From Bacteroidota bacterium (GTDB lineage Bacteria; Bacteroidota; Bacteroidia; Bacteroidales; UBA10428), in assembly GCA_029268165.1 (NCBI GenBank), contig JAJUGM010000116.1, forward strand, positions 1 to 9,108: DNA of 9,108 nucleotides, given 5' to 3'. How positions within the stretch are numbered: the first letter of the stretch is position 1; the number at the start of each line of letters is the position of its first letter. The notes under the pieces are model-generated. The model had not been told where the DNA came from and did no database searches. It worked only from the letters and a program-made list of their open reading frames with translations. Position numbers and translations under genes: made by a program. Below, piece by piece: positions 1-7,600 of the stretch.

Positions 1-50
1 AAAATCAACTTTTCCGGTTTGCTGGCGCTGCACCAGAAAAGTGATTTTTC
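1..50. repeat. Imperfect inverted repeat, possible end-of-gene hairpin
   Basis: The left arm AAAATCAACTTTTC (1-14) pairs, with one bulged base, with the right arm GAAAAGTGATTTT (about 37-49). An inner CTGG/CCAG pair (22-25 and 33-36) sits in the loop region. The right side ends in a short T run. It could be the terminator of a gene lying to the left of the window, or a fragment of a dispersed repeat. Without the flanking sequence these cannot be told apart. Confidence 0.35.
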
Positions 51-67
51 TAAATCGGGGTTAAAAC

Positions 68-143
68 CTCTGTGCATCTCCGTGTTCTTTGTGTTTAAAT
101 ACTAAAAGATTGAACCACAGAGTGGCACAGAGTAAACACAGAG
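68..143. repeat. Mirrored CTCTGTG/CACAGAG repeat cluster
   Basis: Three heptamers of the CTCTGTG type lie on the left (68-74 CTCTGTG, 78-84 CTCCGTG, 87-93 CTTTGTG). Three exact CACAGAG units lie on the right (116-122, 126-132, 137-143). Units are spaced 9-11 bp apart, and the two sides mirror each other around position 105, so the whole could fold into a long interrupted hairpin with a loop near 94-115. No reading frame is supported here. From memory, similar ACCACAGAG/CACAGAG strings occur as dispersed intergenic repeats in several environmental bacterial groups; that is recollection, not a search result. Its function is unknown. Confidence 0.6.
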
Positions 144-190
144 TAGCCCAGCAGGGACTTTCTCTAATAAAAATATTTTTTTCGCCCGAA

Positions 191-198
191 TAAATTTG
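191..198 (+). promoter_or_regulatory. Possible Bacteroidota -7 promoter element for dinB
   Basis: TAAATTTG matches the Bacteroidota -7 consensus TAnnTTTG exactly and faces dinB. No TTTG-type -33 element is visible at the usual distance upstream. Transcription from here would give an untranslated leader of roughly 110 bases that contains both palindromes at 264-304. An eight-base match in AT-rich DNA can arise by chance, so this is only a candidate. Confidence 0.25.
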
Positions 199-263
199 TT
201 TATTCATCATACCTGGGTTTAATGAACAAATATAAAAATTTCATCTTAAAATTAATAAAAAAA

Positions 264-304
264 GATTATATTATAATCATATTTTATGATTATTTTATAA
301 TCAT
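264..304. promoter_or_regulatory. Paired AT-rich palindromes in dinB leader, candidate operator
   Basis: The first palindrome is GATTATA-T-TATAATC (264-278), with perfect 7-bp arms. The second is ATGATTAT-TTT-ATAATCAT (286-304), with perfect 8-bp arms. Their centres are 24 bp apart, and the decamer TTATAATCAT occurs in both (271-280 and 295-304). The second ends 9 bp before the dinB start codon. The arrangement resembles two operator sites for a dimeric repressor, or a structured leader. The extreme AT content makes chance symmetry plausible. Confidence 0.35.
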
Positions 305-313
305 TTATTAACA

Positions 314-1501
314 ATGAATAATATTGAAGGAACGGGTGTAGAAAAATGCATCATCCATCTCGATCTCGACACATTCTTTGTGTCGGTTGAGCGGCTGATA
401 AACAGCAGGCTGGTTGGGAAGCCTGTTATTATCGGCGGGATGTCTGACCGGAGTGTTGTAGCCAGTTGCAGTTACGAAGCGCGGAAGTATGGTGTTCGTT
501 CAGCCATGCCTATGCGTATGGCACGGCAATTATGTGCTGATGCTATAATACTCAGAGGCGATATGGATTTATACAGCCGTTATTCAGACATGGTGACTGA
601 AATCATTGCAGCTCATGCTCCGTTGTATGAAAAAGCCTCGGTTGACGAGCATTATATTGACATTACCGGTATGGACCGTTTTTATGGTTCAGTGAAATGG
701 ACACAGGAACTGCGCAGAAAGATTATCAGGGAAACAGGCTTGCCTGTATCATCAGGGCTCTCGGTTAACAAAACGGTTTCAAAAATTGCAACCGGTGAAG
801 CAAAGCCAAACGGAGAAAAACAGGTTCCCGGCAACCTGGTGAAGCCATTTCTGAACCCGTTATCTATCAACAAAATTCCGATGATCGGAGAAAAAACCTA
901 TCACCTTTTACGCTCGATGGGCATAGCTACTATCGGTACCCTGAGCCTGATCCCTGTGGAAATGATGGAGAAAGTTTTAGGAAAAAACGGTATTGAAATC
1001 TGGAAAAAAGCCAATGGCATTGACACTGCGCCGGTAACACCCCGGTGGGAACAAAAATCAATAGGCTGCGAACATACTTTCGACAAAGATACTATCGACC
1101 TTGCGTTGTTAAATAATACACTGGTAAGTATGGTGGATAAAATTGCATACGAGCTAAGGCAGGAACAAAAGCTCACTTCATGTATAACAGTCAAGATAAG
1201 ATATTCAAACTTTGATACATACACGTTGCAGCAGCGTATTCCTTATACCTCATTCGATCATAAACTGGTTGAAGCGGCAAAAGGACTTTTCAGAAGACTC
1301 TATCAACGGCGTATGCTGATTCGCCTGATTGGCGTCAGGTTCAGCCATCTGGTGCATGGCACGCCGCAACTCACCCTGTTTGAGGATACGCCCGAAATGA
1401 TAAGGCTTTACCAGGCTATAGATTCCATGCGAATGCGGTATGGACGAAAAGCTGTGATAAGGGCAGTTGGAATATCTCCTGACGAAGCTTTAAACCCCTG
1501 A
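314..1501 (+). CDS. dinB: DNA polymerase IV (Y-family translesion polymerase)
   Basis: This 395-residue protein is a full-length Y-family polymerase that copies past damaged template bases in the cytoplasm, at the replication fork. The palm carries HLDLDTFF (15-22): D17 corresponds to the first metal-binding aspartate and F22 to the steric-gate phenylalanine of E. coli DinB. SVDEHYID (109-116) supplies the second acidic pair, D111 and E112. GLSVNKTVSKIAT (148-160) and KPNG (164-167) are the usual finger/palm motifs, and a helix-hairpin-helix region follows near 187-212. QLTLF (352-356) fits a beta-clamp-binding motif; it lies about 40 residues before the end rather than at the C-terminus. The ATG at 314 is chosen because an in-frame TGA lies at 287-289, no other start precedes the catalytic D17, and no Shine-Dalgarno is seen. 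The last seven codons lie in a repeat (see 1478-1541). It is monocistronic and convergent with the glucan locus. Confidence 0.96.
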   Translation: MNNIEGTGVEKCIIHLDLDTFFVSVERLINSRLVGKPVIIGGMSDRSVVASCSYEARKYGVRSAMPMRMARQLCADAIILRGDMDLYSRYSDMVTEIIAAHAPLYEKASVDEHYIDITGMDRFYGSVKWTQELRRKIIRETGLPVSSGLSVNKTVSKIATGEAKPNGEKQVPGNLVKPFLNPLSINKIPMIGEKTYHLLRSMGIATIGTLSLIPVEMMEKVLGKNGIEIWKKANGIDTAPVTPRWEQKSIGCEHTFDKDTIDLALLNNTLVSMVDKIAYELRQEQKLTSCITVKIRYSNFDTYTLQQRIPYTSFDHKLVEAAKGLFRRLYQRRMLIRLIGVRFSHLVHGTPQLTLFEDTPEMIRLYQAIDSMRMRYGRKAVIRAVGISPDEALNP

Positions 1502-1541
1502 CGAGGCTTTATAAGACTGTCAGGGCTTAAAGCCTCGTCAG
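1478..1541. repeat. Direct/inverted repeat units overlapping the dinB stop
   Basis: Unit A, CCTGACGAAGCTTTA (1478-1492), and unit B, CCTGACGAGGCTTTA (1497-1511), are direct copies with one mismatch, 19 bp apart. A third unit in inverted orientation, TAAAGCCTCGTCAG (1528-1541), is the exact reverse complement of 1498-1511. A fragment GTCAGGGCTT (1519-1528) in the loop mirrors the AACCCCTGAC segment between A and B (1493-1502). Unit A is translated as residues 389-393 of DinB, and unit B contains its TGA stop. This looks like a dispersed or duplicated repeat that has entered the 3' end of the gene. Confidence 0.6.
1498..1541. terminator. Stem-loop between convergent genes, probable bidirectional terminator
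   Basis: CTGACGAGGCTTTA (1498-1511) pairs perfectly over 14 bp with TAAAGCCTCGTCAG (1528-1541), leaving a 16-base loop. It sits between the 3' ends of dinB and the GH13 gene, where one hairpin could end both transcripts. Neither side has a clean run of T: the + strand continues GAGATGGTTTATTTATT. It is therefore not a textbook rho-independent terminator, and the terminator role is inferred from its position. Confidence 0.5.
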
Positions 1542-1548
1542 AGATGGT

Positions 1549-2922
1549 TTATTTATTAACAAAAATATAATACTGCCAGGGAGCAAGTTGAATCCTGTTT
1601 TTATGATTCAAATCAATGTGAGTTCCTGAAAATATTTCGTTCAGTGTGCCAGGTTTCTTTATTGGATTTATTGTAAAATGGACGGGATCAGAACTTAAAT
1701 TGCAAATAACGAACACCTTATCGTCTTCTTTCTCTCTGATAAAAGCAATAACCGCACTGTCTGCAGGTGTGGATAAAAATTTAAGTTCTCCACCTTCTGA
1801 ACCATTGTGTAAAGCTTTATTCTGCTCTTTCAGGTTGGTAAGTGTCTGATAAAATTTGCTATAATCAGAATCTGACCAAATAATGGTGTCTTTTTCAAAG
1901 AATCTGAGCCTTTCATTAAAAGCCGCTTCTTGTCCGTTGTACAATAATAACATATCAGGGAGCGTTGCGGCAAGTACAGCAAAAGTTTTTGCTCCCTGGC
2001 CAAGCCTTTCAAACTCAGTTCCGTTCCATGAGTTTTCATCATGATTTGAAGTAAACTGCATGAGATATGAATTCTCGGGGTATACTGAATCAACCCACTG
2101 AAAGTGTCTTGTAATTGCAGATGCCGGTAACCGTTTCCTTGCTATTTCATTGAAAATGTGGTGAAGCTTCCAGTCGTATGTCATGTCAAATGCTTTTTTG
2201 TGCAGTTCCGGCTGGTCTGATTCGGCCAGCATAAATACCGGCTTTATTTTTTCGAGTTCAGGCCTGAGTTCTTCCCAGAAATCAACCGGTACCATGTGTG
2301 CAACGTCACAGCGATAACCGTCAAGATCAGTTTCCTTGAGCCACCATTGCATGGTTTCGGTCATATACTGACGCATAGCTTGATTATTGTAATCAAAACG
2401 TATTACATCAGTCCAATCGAAAGGAGAAATAAAATTGCCCAGAGAATCTTTCAGGTAAAATTCGGGATGTTCTTTTACCAAACTGTTATCCCATGAAGAA
2501 TGGTTTGGAACCCAATCGATAATCACTTTCATACCTTGCTTATGTATAGAGGCAACAAGGTTTTTAAAGTCCTCCATGGTACCAAATTCCGGATTAACAG
2601 CTTTATAGTCTTTAACCGAATAATAGCTGCCAAGTGGGCCTTTGCGGTTTTTTTCTCCAATAGGGTGTATGGGCATTATCCATAAGATGTCAATGCCAAG
2701 TTCCTTTAACCTTGGCAGGTCCTTTTCAAAAGCTTTAAAAGTGCCTTCGGGTGAGTACTGCCTGATATTCACTTCATAAATCACAGCAGATTTTGACCAT
2801 TCAGTATGCGTTACTTCACTGTTGCCAACAGGGTAATTATTTGTTGTAATAAATGTTTGCGTATTTTTGCAACAATAGAAAGTAAAGATTAAAAATATAA
2901 AATATAGGTATAAAATTTTCAT
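1549..2922 (-). CDS. GH13 alpha-amylase-family glycoside hydrolase, predicted lipoprotein
   Basis: This 457-residue member of glycoside hydrolase family 13 is expected to cleave alpha-1,4-glucosidic bonds in starch or malto-oligosaccharides. The four classical regions are present: DWVPNH (136-141), GYRCDVAH (202-209) with nucleophile D206, LAESD (232-236) with acid/base E234, and SNHDEN (292-297) with transition-state-stabilising D295. All three catalytic acids are intact. The N-terminus is a hydrophobic leader (about 3-16) ending in a Cys pair, C17-C18, followed by KNTQT. The lipobox is weak but suits a lipoprotein, so an outer-membrane or periplasmic location is inferred. The barrel starts near residue 43 and a short C-terminal beta domain begins near 375. 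No carbohydrate-binding module is visible. It lies 105 bp after susD, with a terminator between, so it probably has its own promoter or depends on read-through. I cannot tell amylase from neopullulanase or cyclomaltodextrinase activity by eye. Confidence 0.92.
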   Translation of the reverse strand: MKILYLYFIFLIFTFYCCKNTQTFITTNNYPVGNSEVTHTEWSKSAVIYEVNIRQYSPEGTFKAFEKDLPRLKELGIDILWIMPIHPIGEKNRKGPLGSYYSVKDYKAVNPEFGTMEDFKNLVASIHKQGMKVIIDWVPNHSSWDNSLVKEHPEFYLKDSLGNFISPFDWTDVIRFDYNNQAMRQYMTETMQWWLKETDLDGYRCDVAHMVPVDFWEELRPELEKIKPVFMLAESDQPELHKKAFDMTYDWKLHHIFNEIARKRLPASAITRHFQWVDSVYPENSYLMQFTSNHDENSWNGTEFERLGQGAKTFAVLAATLPDMLLLYNGQEAAFNERLRFFEKDTIIWSDSDYSKFYQTLTNLKEQNKALHNGSEGGELKFLSTPADSAVIAFIREKEDDKVFVICNLSSDPVHFTINPIKKPGTLNEIFSGTHIDLNHKNRIQLAPWQYYIFVNK

Positions 2923-2996
2923 ATTTTTTTAAGTTAGCTTTATTTAGAATTTATTATATCCTTGAAATAATTCAATATAGTGAATGAATTGTAAAA
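2923..2996 (-). promoter_or_regulatory. AT-rich leader upstream of the GH13 gene
   Basis: The stretch between the susD terminator and the GH13 start codon is very AT-rich and should contain any independent promoter for that gene. No exact TAnnTTTG element was found on the minus strand. A near-palindrome, TTCAATATAGTGAA (2971-2984, 12 of 14 bases symmetric), is the only notable motif. No Shine-Dalgarno precedes the ATG. The promoter role is inferred from position. Confidence 0.3.
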
Positions 2997-3022
2997 AATC
3001 CGGCTCTTTTCAGAGCCGGATT
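2997..3022 (-). terminator. Rho-independent-type terminator after susD
   Basis: AATCCGGCTCT (2997-3007) pairs with AGAGCCGGATT (3012-3022) in an 11-bp stem with a four-base loop, and the central part is GC-rich. Read on the minus strand, the stem ends in six consecutive T (2998-2993). It begins 6 bp past the susD stop codon. This is a standard intrinsic terminator for the susC-susD transcript. Because the next gene has the same orientation, it can set a lower expression level for the GH13 gene by partial termination. Confidence 0.88.
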
Positions 3023-3027
3023 AAATT

Positions 3028-4611
3028 TCAATACCCGTTATTCTGCTGTAGTTTTCCATCAGATGCTTCAATAGCTGTCTGAGGAATAGGGATTAGTAAT
3101 GCCGTTTCGGGTGAAGCATAATCTTTATTGGTTTTGGGCAACAGAAATGTTCCGAAGCGTATCATGTCCTGTCTGCGATGGCCTTCCCAATATAATTCTC
3201 TCCCTCTTTCACGCAGAATGTCAATTAATTCCATACTTGCAAGCTGAGGAGCCTTACGTTTTGCCCTAATTTCATTAACTATCGTTAAGGCTTCATCCAT
3301 ATGTCCGGTACGGGCGAGGCATTCAGCTTTCATCAATAAGGCATCAGCATACCTCCAGATTATAAAGTCATTTGGAACACGTCTGATATTTACAGGTTTA
3401 TTACGTGGAGCATATTTTAACACTCTGACACCCTGTTCTTCTGAAGCACCATCAAGCGGACATTCAAAGGTAAAATTCAACATAGTGCCGCCTCTTGTTT
3501 TTAAAGCATTTCCATTTATGTCATACTGTTGTCCATAATTAAATCCATTGACAACTGCCATCACTGGATAAATGGTGCTATCAACCCAGCGGACATCTGT
3601 GGCTGTATCAGTACCATTAATCCAGCATTCATTTAAATATCCTTCAGGAGCCATACATCCGTTCCAGTTAGATGCAAAGTCGCCCATAAGTTTCTGGTTG
3701 TAATGAAAAGTATGTTGTACCCAGATAACACGATCATCCAACCCATAATTATCTCCATCATCAAGAACTGCTACAAAAATTGCTTCATCATCAGATGTTC
3801 GATAATTCAGGTGATTATCAGGACCGAACATACCAAAATAATTATCAGCCAGTTGATAGTAACCGGGATCAATGATCTGATTCAGGTAAATAAGTGATGA
3901 ATCGTATCCAGCTTCTTTTACATAGACTTCTTTATTAAGATACATTTTGGCCAGAAACATAAGACCTGCATCGCGGTTGGGAACTCCATAATCAGCGACG
4001 CTTTTTTCGGGCATATCATTAATTATCGCCTTCAGGTCGTTTACAATGAAGTAAAATGCCTCATTACGGTTAAGATATTCGGGATTAACTGTATAATCGG
4101 TACTGAAAGGATCTCTGTATGGCGAAACACCATACAAGTCAATAAGACAATACATATAGAAATCTCTCAGAAACCTTAACATTGCCCTGTACTCTTTTAT
4201 TTTGTCCAGGACATTCTCGTCAGTTCCCAGAACAGATATGCCAAAATTAGCAGCAGCAATACCTTCATTTAATATATTCCATACCTGAATGACATCTCTG
4301 TGGTTTACTGTCCATGTGTGGAGCCATTGTTGCTGCCATACACCGCCATCAAGCCAGTCAGTGCCACGTGTAGGAAAACATAACTCATCTGAATTAGCTT
4401 CCTGCATGCCCCAGAATGTTTCCCTGTGCCAAAGACCTCTTAACTGGCCCAATGCCGGAGCAATTAAATTGGGTACTAAAGTAGGGTCCTGTAATAACAC
4501 ATCAGATGTAACTTTATCTCTCGGAATTTCTTCGAGGTCAGTACACGATGAAAAAATCAGACTGACCGCAAAAAGAATTGCCAGGCTATATTTTATTTTA
4601 TTGTTTTTCAT
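3028..4611 (-). CDS. susD: SusD/RagB family glycan-binding outer-membrane lipoprotein
   Basis: This 527-residue SusD-like protein is the usual partner of a SusC transporter: it forms the lid over the barrel at the cell surface and captures oligosaccharides. A lipoprotein signal is clear, with a basic start (KNNKIK), a hydrophobic core (about 9-20) and IFSSC with lipid-bearing C23, followed by acidic TDLEE. The C-terminal half has the family hallmarks: WRYADALLMKAE (about 419-430), an AxxxVNEIRxKR helix, and ERGRELYWEGHRRQDMIRFG (about 468-487). A Trp-rich stretch, WLDGGVWQQQWLHTW (86-100), is a plausible aromatic glucan-binding surface, as in SusD of the starch system; that assignment is inference. 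The ATG is 11 bp after the susC stop, so the two are almost certainly cotranscribed. The neighbouring GH13 and GH65 genes point to maltose-type glucans as ligand. The symbol is used in the family sense, not as strict orthology. Confidence 0.95.
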   Translation of the reverse strand: MKNNKIKYSLAILFAVSLIFSSCTDLEEIPRDKVTSDVLLQDPTLVPNLIAPALGQLRGLWHRETFWGMQEANSDELCFPTRGTDWLDGGVWQQQWLHTWTVNHRDVIQVWNILNEGIAAANFGISVLGTDENVLDKIKEYRAMLRFLRDFYMYCLIDLYGVSPYRDPFSTDYTVNPEYLNRNEAFYFIVNDLKAIINDMPEKSVADYGVPNRDAGLMFLAKMYLNKEVYVKEAGYDSSLIYLNQIIDPGYYQLADNYFGMFGPDNHLNYRTSDDEAIFVAVLDDGDNYGLDDRVIWVQHTFHYNQKLMGDFASNWNGCMAPEGYLNECWINGTDTATDVRWVDSTIYPVMAVVNGFNYGQQYDINGNALKTRGGTMLNFTFECPLDGASEEQGVRVLKYAPRNKPVNIRRVPNDFIIWRYADALLMKAECLARTGHMDEALTIVNEIRAKRKAPQLASMELIDILRERGRELYWEGHRRQDMIRFGTFLLPKTNKDYASPETALLIPIPQTAIEASDGKLQQNNGY

Positions 4612-4622
4612 GGTTTAGATAT

Positions 4623-7600
4623 TTAAAAAATTATATTGAAACCAAACATAAATGTACGTGCTTTTGGATAATTGGTGATATCAATACCCAGTGCACGTAC
4701 ACCGTTCATGTCAACAGATGATGAAACATCGGGATCATAACCGCTATAATTGGTAAGAACCAATAAATTTGATCCTGATATGTAAACCCTTGCATTCTGA
4801 AACCAGTCAAAATTTTTAATCCTGAAATTGTAACCCAGGGTGGCACTGCTTAATCGCAGGTAAGAACCATCTTCAAGGTAACGGTCAGATACTCTTGTGG
4901 AGTTGGTATAATTGGCATCGTCTTCAACGAATTCCCGAAGGGCATTTTTAGATTGCCTCAGGTTTGATTTGTCAAGTAGCAGTGCAGTATTATTAAAAAT
5001 TTTATTGCCAATAACTGCATCTATAAAGAAACTCAGATCGAAATTTCTATACTGAAATGTGTTATTAATGCCCCATGTGCTTGAAGGAAGCGCTGAGCCT
5101 AAAAACAATAAAGAATCACCTCCCCGGGTCTTAGGCAAATAATATATACGTCCGTTTCTACCAATTGAATCAACTTTGTTCATATAAAATGAAGCCATGG
5201 GTTTGCCATTGGCATAAGCCTGGGCATAAGCTCCTGTTAATCCCTGTCCCTGAATACTTCCGGTAGGTATAATTGATGCATCATTATCCAGAATATCCTC
5301 AGCCCGGTTATTAATAGAGGTAAAATTATAGCTGATATTCCAGGTAAATTTATTTGTTTTGATTACAACGGCATCAATGCCAATTTCAATTCCGTTATTC
5401 AGTATATAACCCTTATCAAGGTTGGTTATAAAGGTACTTGTTGGAGATAATGGTTTTGTGGGTTGTTCAAGCAATAAATCAGTTGTCTTTTTACTAAATA
5501 CATCAATTGTAGCAGAAAGCCTTCCATTCAGAATACCTATATCAAATCCGATATTAGTTGAGGTCGTAGTTTCCCAATGTAAGTTATATTGGGGTGTTTT
5601 ATCAATTCTGAAACCCGTTACAGGAATATTATTAATTAAAGCCGTAGAACCCGGGTCGGGACGCAATAAAAATACTGAGTTATCTGCACCTATTTCAGAA
5701 TTTCCTGTTTTGCCCCAACCTATTCTTAGTTTAAGATTGCTGAAAAAATTCAGGTTCTGTATGAAATCTTCCTGTGATAATCTCCATGCGAAAGCTAATG
5801 AAGGGAAATTACCGTATTTTGAATTGGAACCGAATTTTGAGGAGCCATCACGCCTGAAAGTGGCTGTTAAGAGATATTTTTCATTCAGGTTATAATTTAT
5901 TCTGCCAAAAAAAGATTGTAATTCCTCAGGAGTATTTGCCCAGGAATATAATTGCCTGTAGGCAGGATCTCCTTCCTGCATCTGATATACATAATCAATT
6001 TTATCGGTGGTAAAATATCCTGCCTGCTGATTATATCCTGTCCTGTCAATATTCTGGTATGAATAACCAGCCATTATGTTTAGTGTATGGTTTTCGATAC
6101 TAAAATTATACATTAATAAATGCTCAATAACCAGGTTTTTAAATTCGTTAGTATTTATCTGAGCCCGGCCTTGTTCTGAGCGCATATATGAAAGCAACTG
6201 GCTCTGTGATATTTTTCTTATTGCATTAGTATAATCAATACCTAAATTCATTTTGTAGGAAAAGAATTTTAAAAATTTTAAGGTAGCTGATGTTCCTCCC
6301 AGAATACGTGTAGTTCTGGTTAAATCGTTGGTATATTCAAGCATTGCAACAGGATTTCTTTCTTCGGATGAACTTGTTTGAAAAGGTGTACCGGTTGAGT
6401 CATAAGCAGGCCAGGTAGGATTGGTTTTGAGGGCATTAAGTAAAAGGTCGCCTTCAAAACCTGTTGTTCCCACCGGAACTCTGTTTTCTAATGTCTGCGA
6501 TGCAGTCAGATTGACATCCACCAGCAAATAGTCTTTTAATGCCTTCTGGGTAAAATTTATTCTGCCAACATATTTTTCCAGTGATGATTTCTTGATAATT
6601 CCTTCCTGATCAAGATAATTAAATGATACCCTGTATGAATTTTTTTCAGTAGCTCCGGATAATGCAATATTATGTGAATGGCTTAAAGCAGACCTGAATA
6701 TCTCATCCTGCCAGTCGGTTTTATGACCATAATGATTTTCGTTATTCAGTGCATAATTTAATGTATTGGTTCTGACAGCCAGCCATTCGTCGGCACTAAG
6801 CACATCAAGTTTTTTGCGCAATTTTGACAGATTCAGGTAAGTTGAATATTCAAGGTATGCTTTTCCTTCTTTACCTTTTTTAGTGGTAATCAGTACCACT
6901 CCGTTAGCACCTCTTGCTCCATAAATAGCAGTTGCAGAGGCATCTTTCAACACATCAATTGCTTCAATATCATTGCTATTTAAAAAGTTAAGCGGGTTAG
7001 TTGCCGGAGCTCCTCCCAGTCCGTTAGCAGAAACTCCTCCGGGTGATGCAGAACTCATATCCAGAGGTACCCCATCAATCACATATAATGGTTGCTGGCC
7101 TGAACGAATGGTGCTGGCGCCACGTATCCTGATCTGAGCAGCAGCACCCGGCTCTCCGTTATTCTGTGTAATCTGCACTCCGGGGATACGGCCCTGAATA
7201 AGCTGTTCAGGTGTAGCAGCACTGATCTTGTTAAAATCTTCTTCTTTAATTGAGCTTATGGCGCCTGTGAGGTCGCTTTTCTTTGATACACCATAGCCAA
7301 CCACAACAACTTCATCAAGTTTCATCAAGTCTTCCTCAAGGGTAACATTTATACTTGCTGCTCCTCTAACAGGAATCTCTTTAGTGCCATAACCAACAAA
7401 TGAAAATATCAGGATGGCATTGTCATCAGGCACTCTGAGAGAATAATTCCCGTCAATATCGGTTGTTGTTCCGGTTGTGGTTCCTTTAACAACCACGCTG
7501 GCACCGGGAAGTACCTCACCACCTGATGATGTAACCTTTCCGGTAATGGTCTTTTCCTGCGGATAGGCAATTGCCTGCAGGAAACAAAATAGTAACAACA

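Noticed and set aside
68..143. CRISPR array
   Set aside because: The units are only 7 bp with 2-4 bp gaps and are arranged in mirror orientation; there are no spacers of uniform length and no cas genes.
264..304. LexA-type SOS box before dinB
   Set aside because: The palindromes do not match the CTG-N10-CAG or GAAC-N4-GTTC type; they are simply AT-rich dyads.
682..1224. Two minus-strand open frames opposite dinB
   Set aside because: Both overlap the conserved polymerase coding sequence and show no protein features; they are shadow frames.
1549..2922. Trehalose synthase or sucrose phosphorylase identity for the GH13 gene
   Set aside because: The conserved regions support only the general alpha-amylase family, and the lipoprotein leader beside susCD favours a surface glucan hydrolase.
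5422..5895. 157-codon open frame on the + strand inside susC
   Set aside because: It is antisense to a well-conserved barrel region, has no recognisable family, signal or motif, and is explained as a shadow of the susC reading frame.
7311..7330. Tandem TTCATCAAGT duplication in susC
   Set aside because: It is two adjacent 10-bp copies encoding part of the linker before the TonB box (DLMKLDEV). The frame is intact, so it is a local coincidence or old slippage with no visible consequence.
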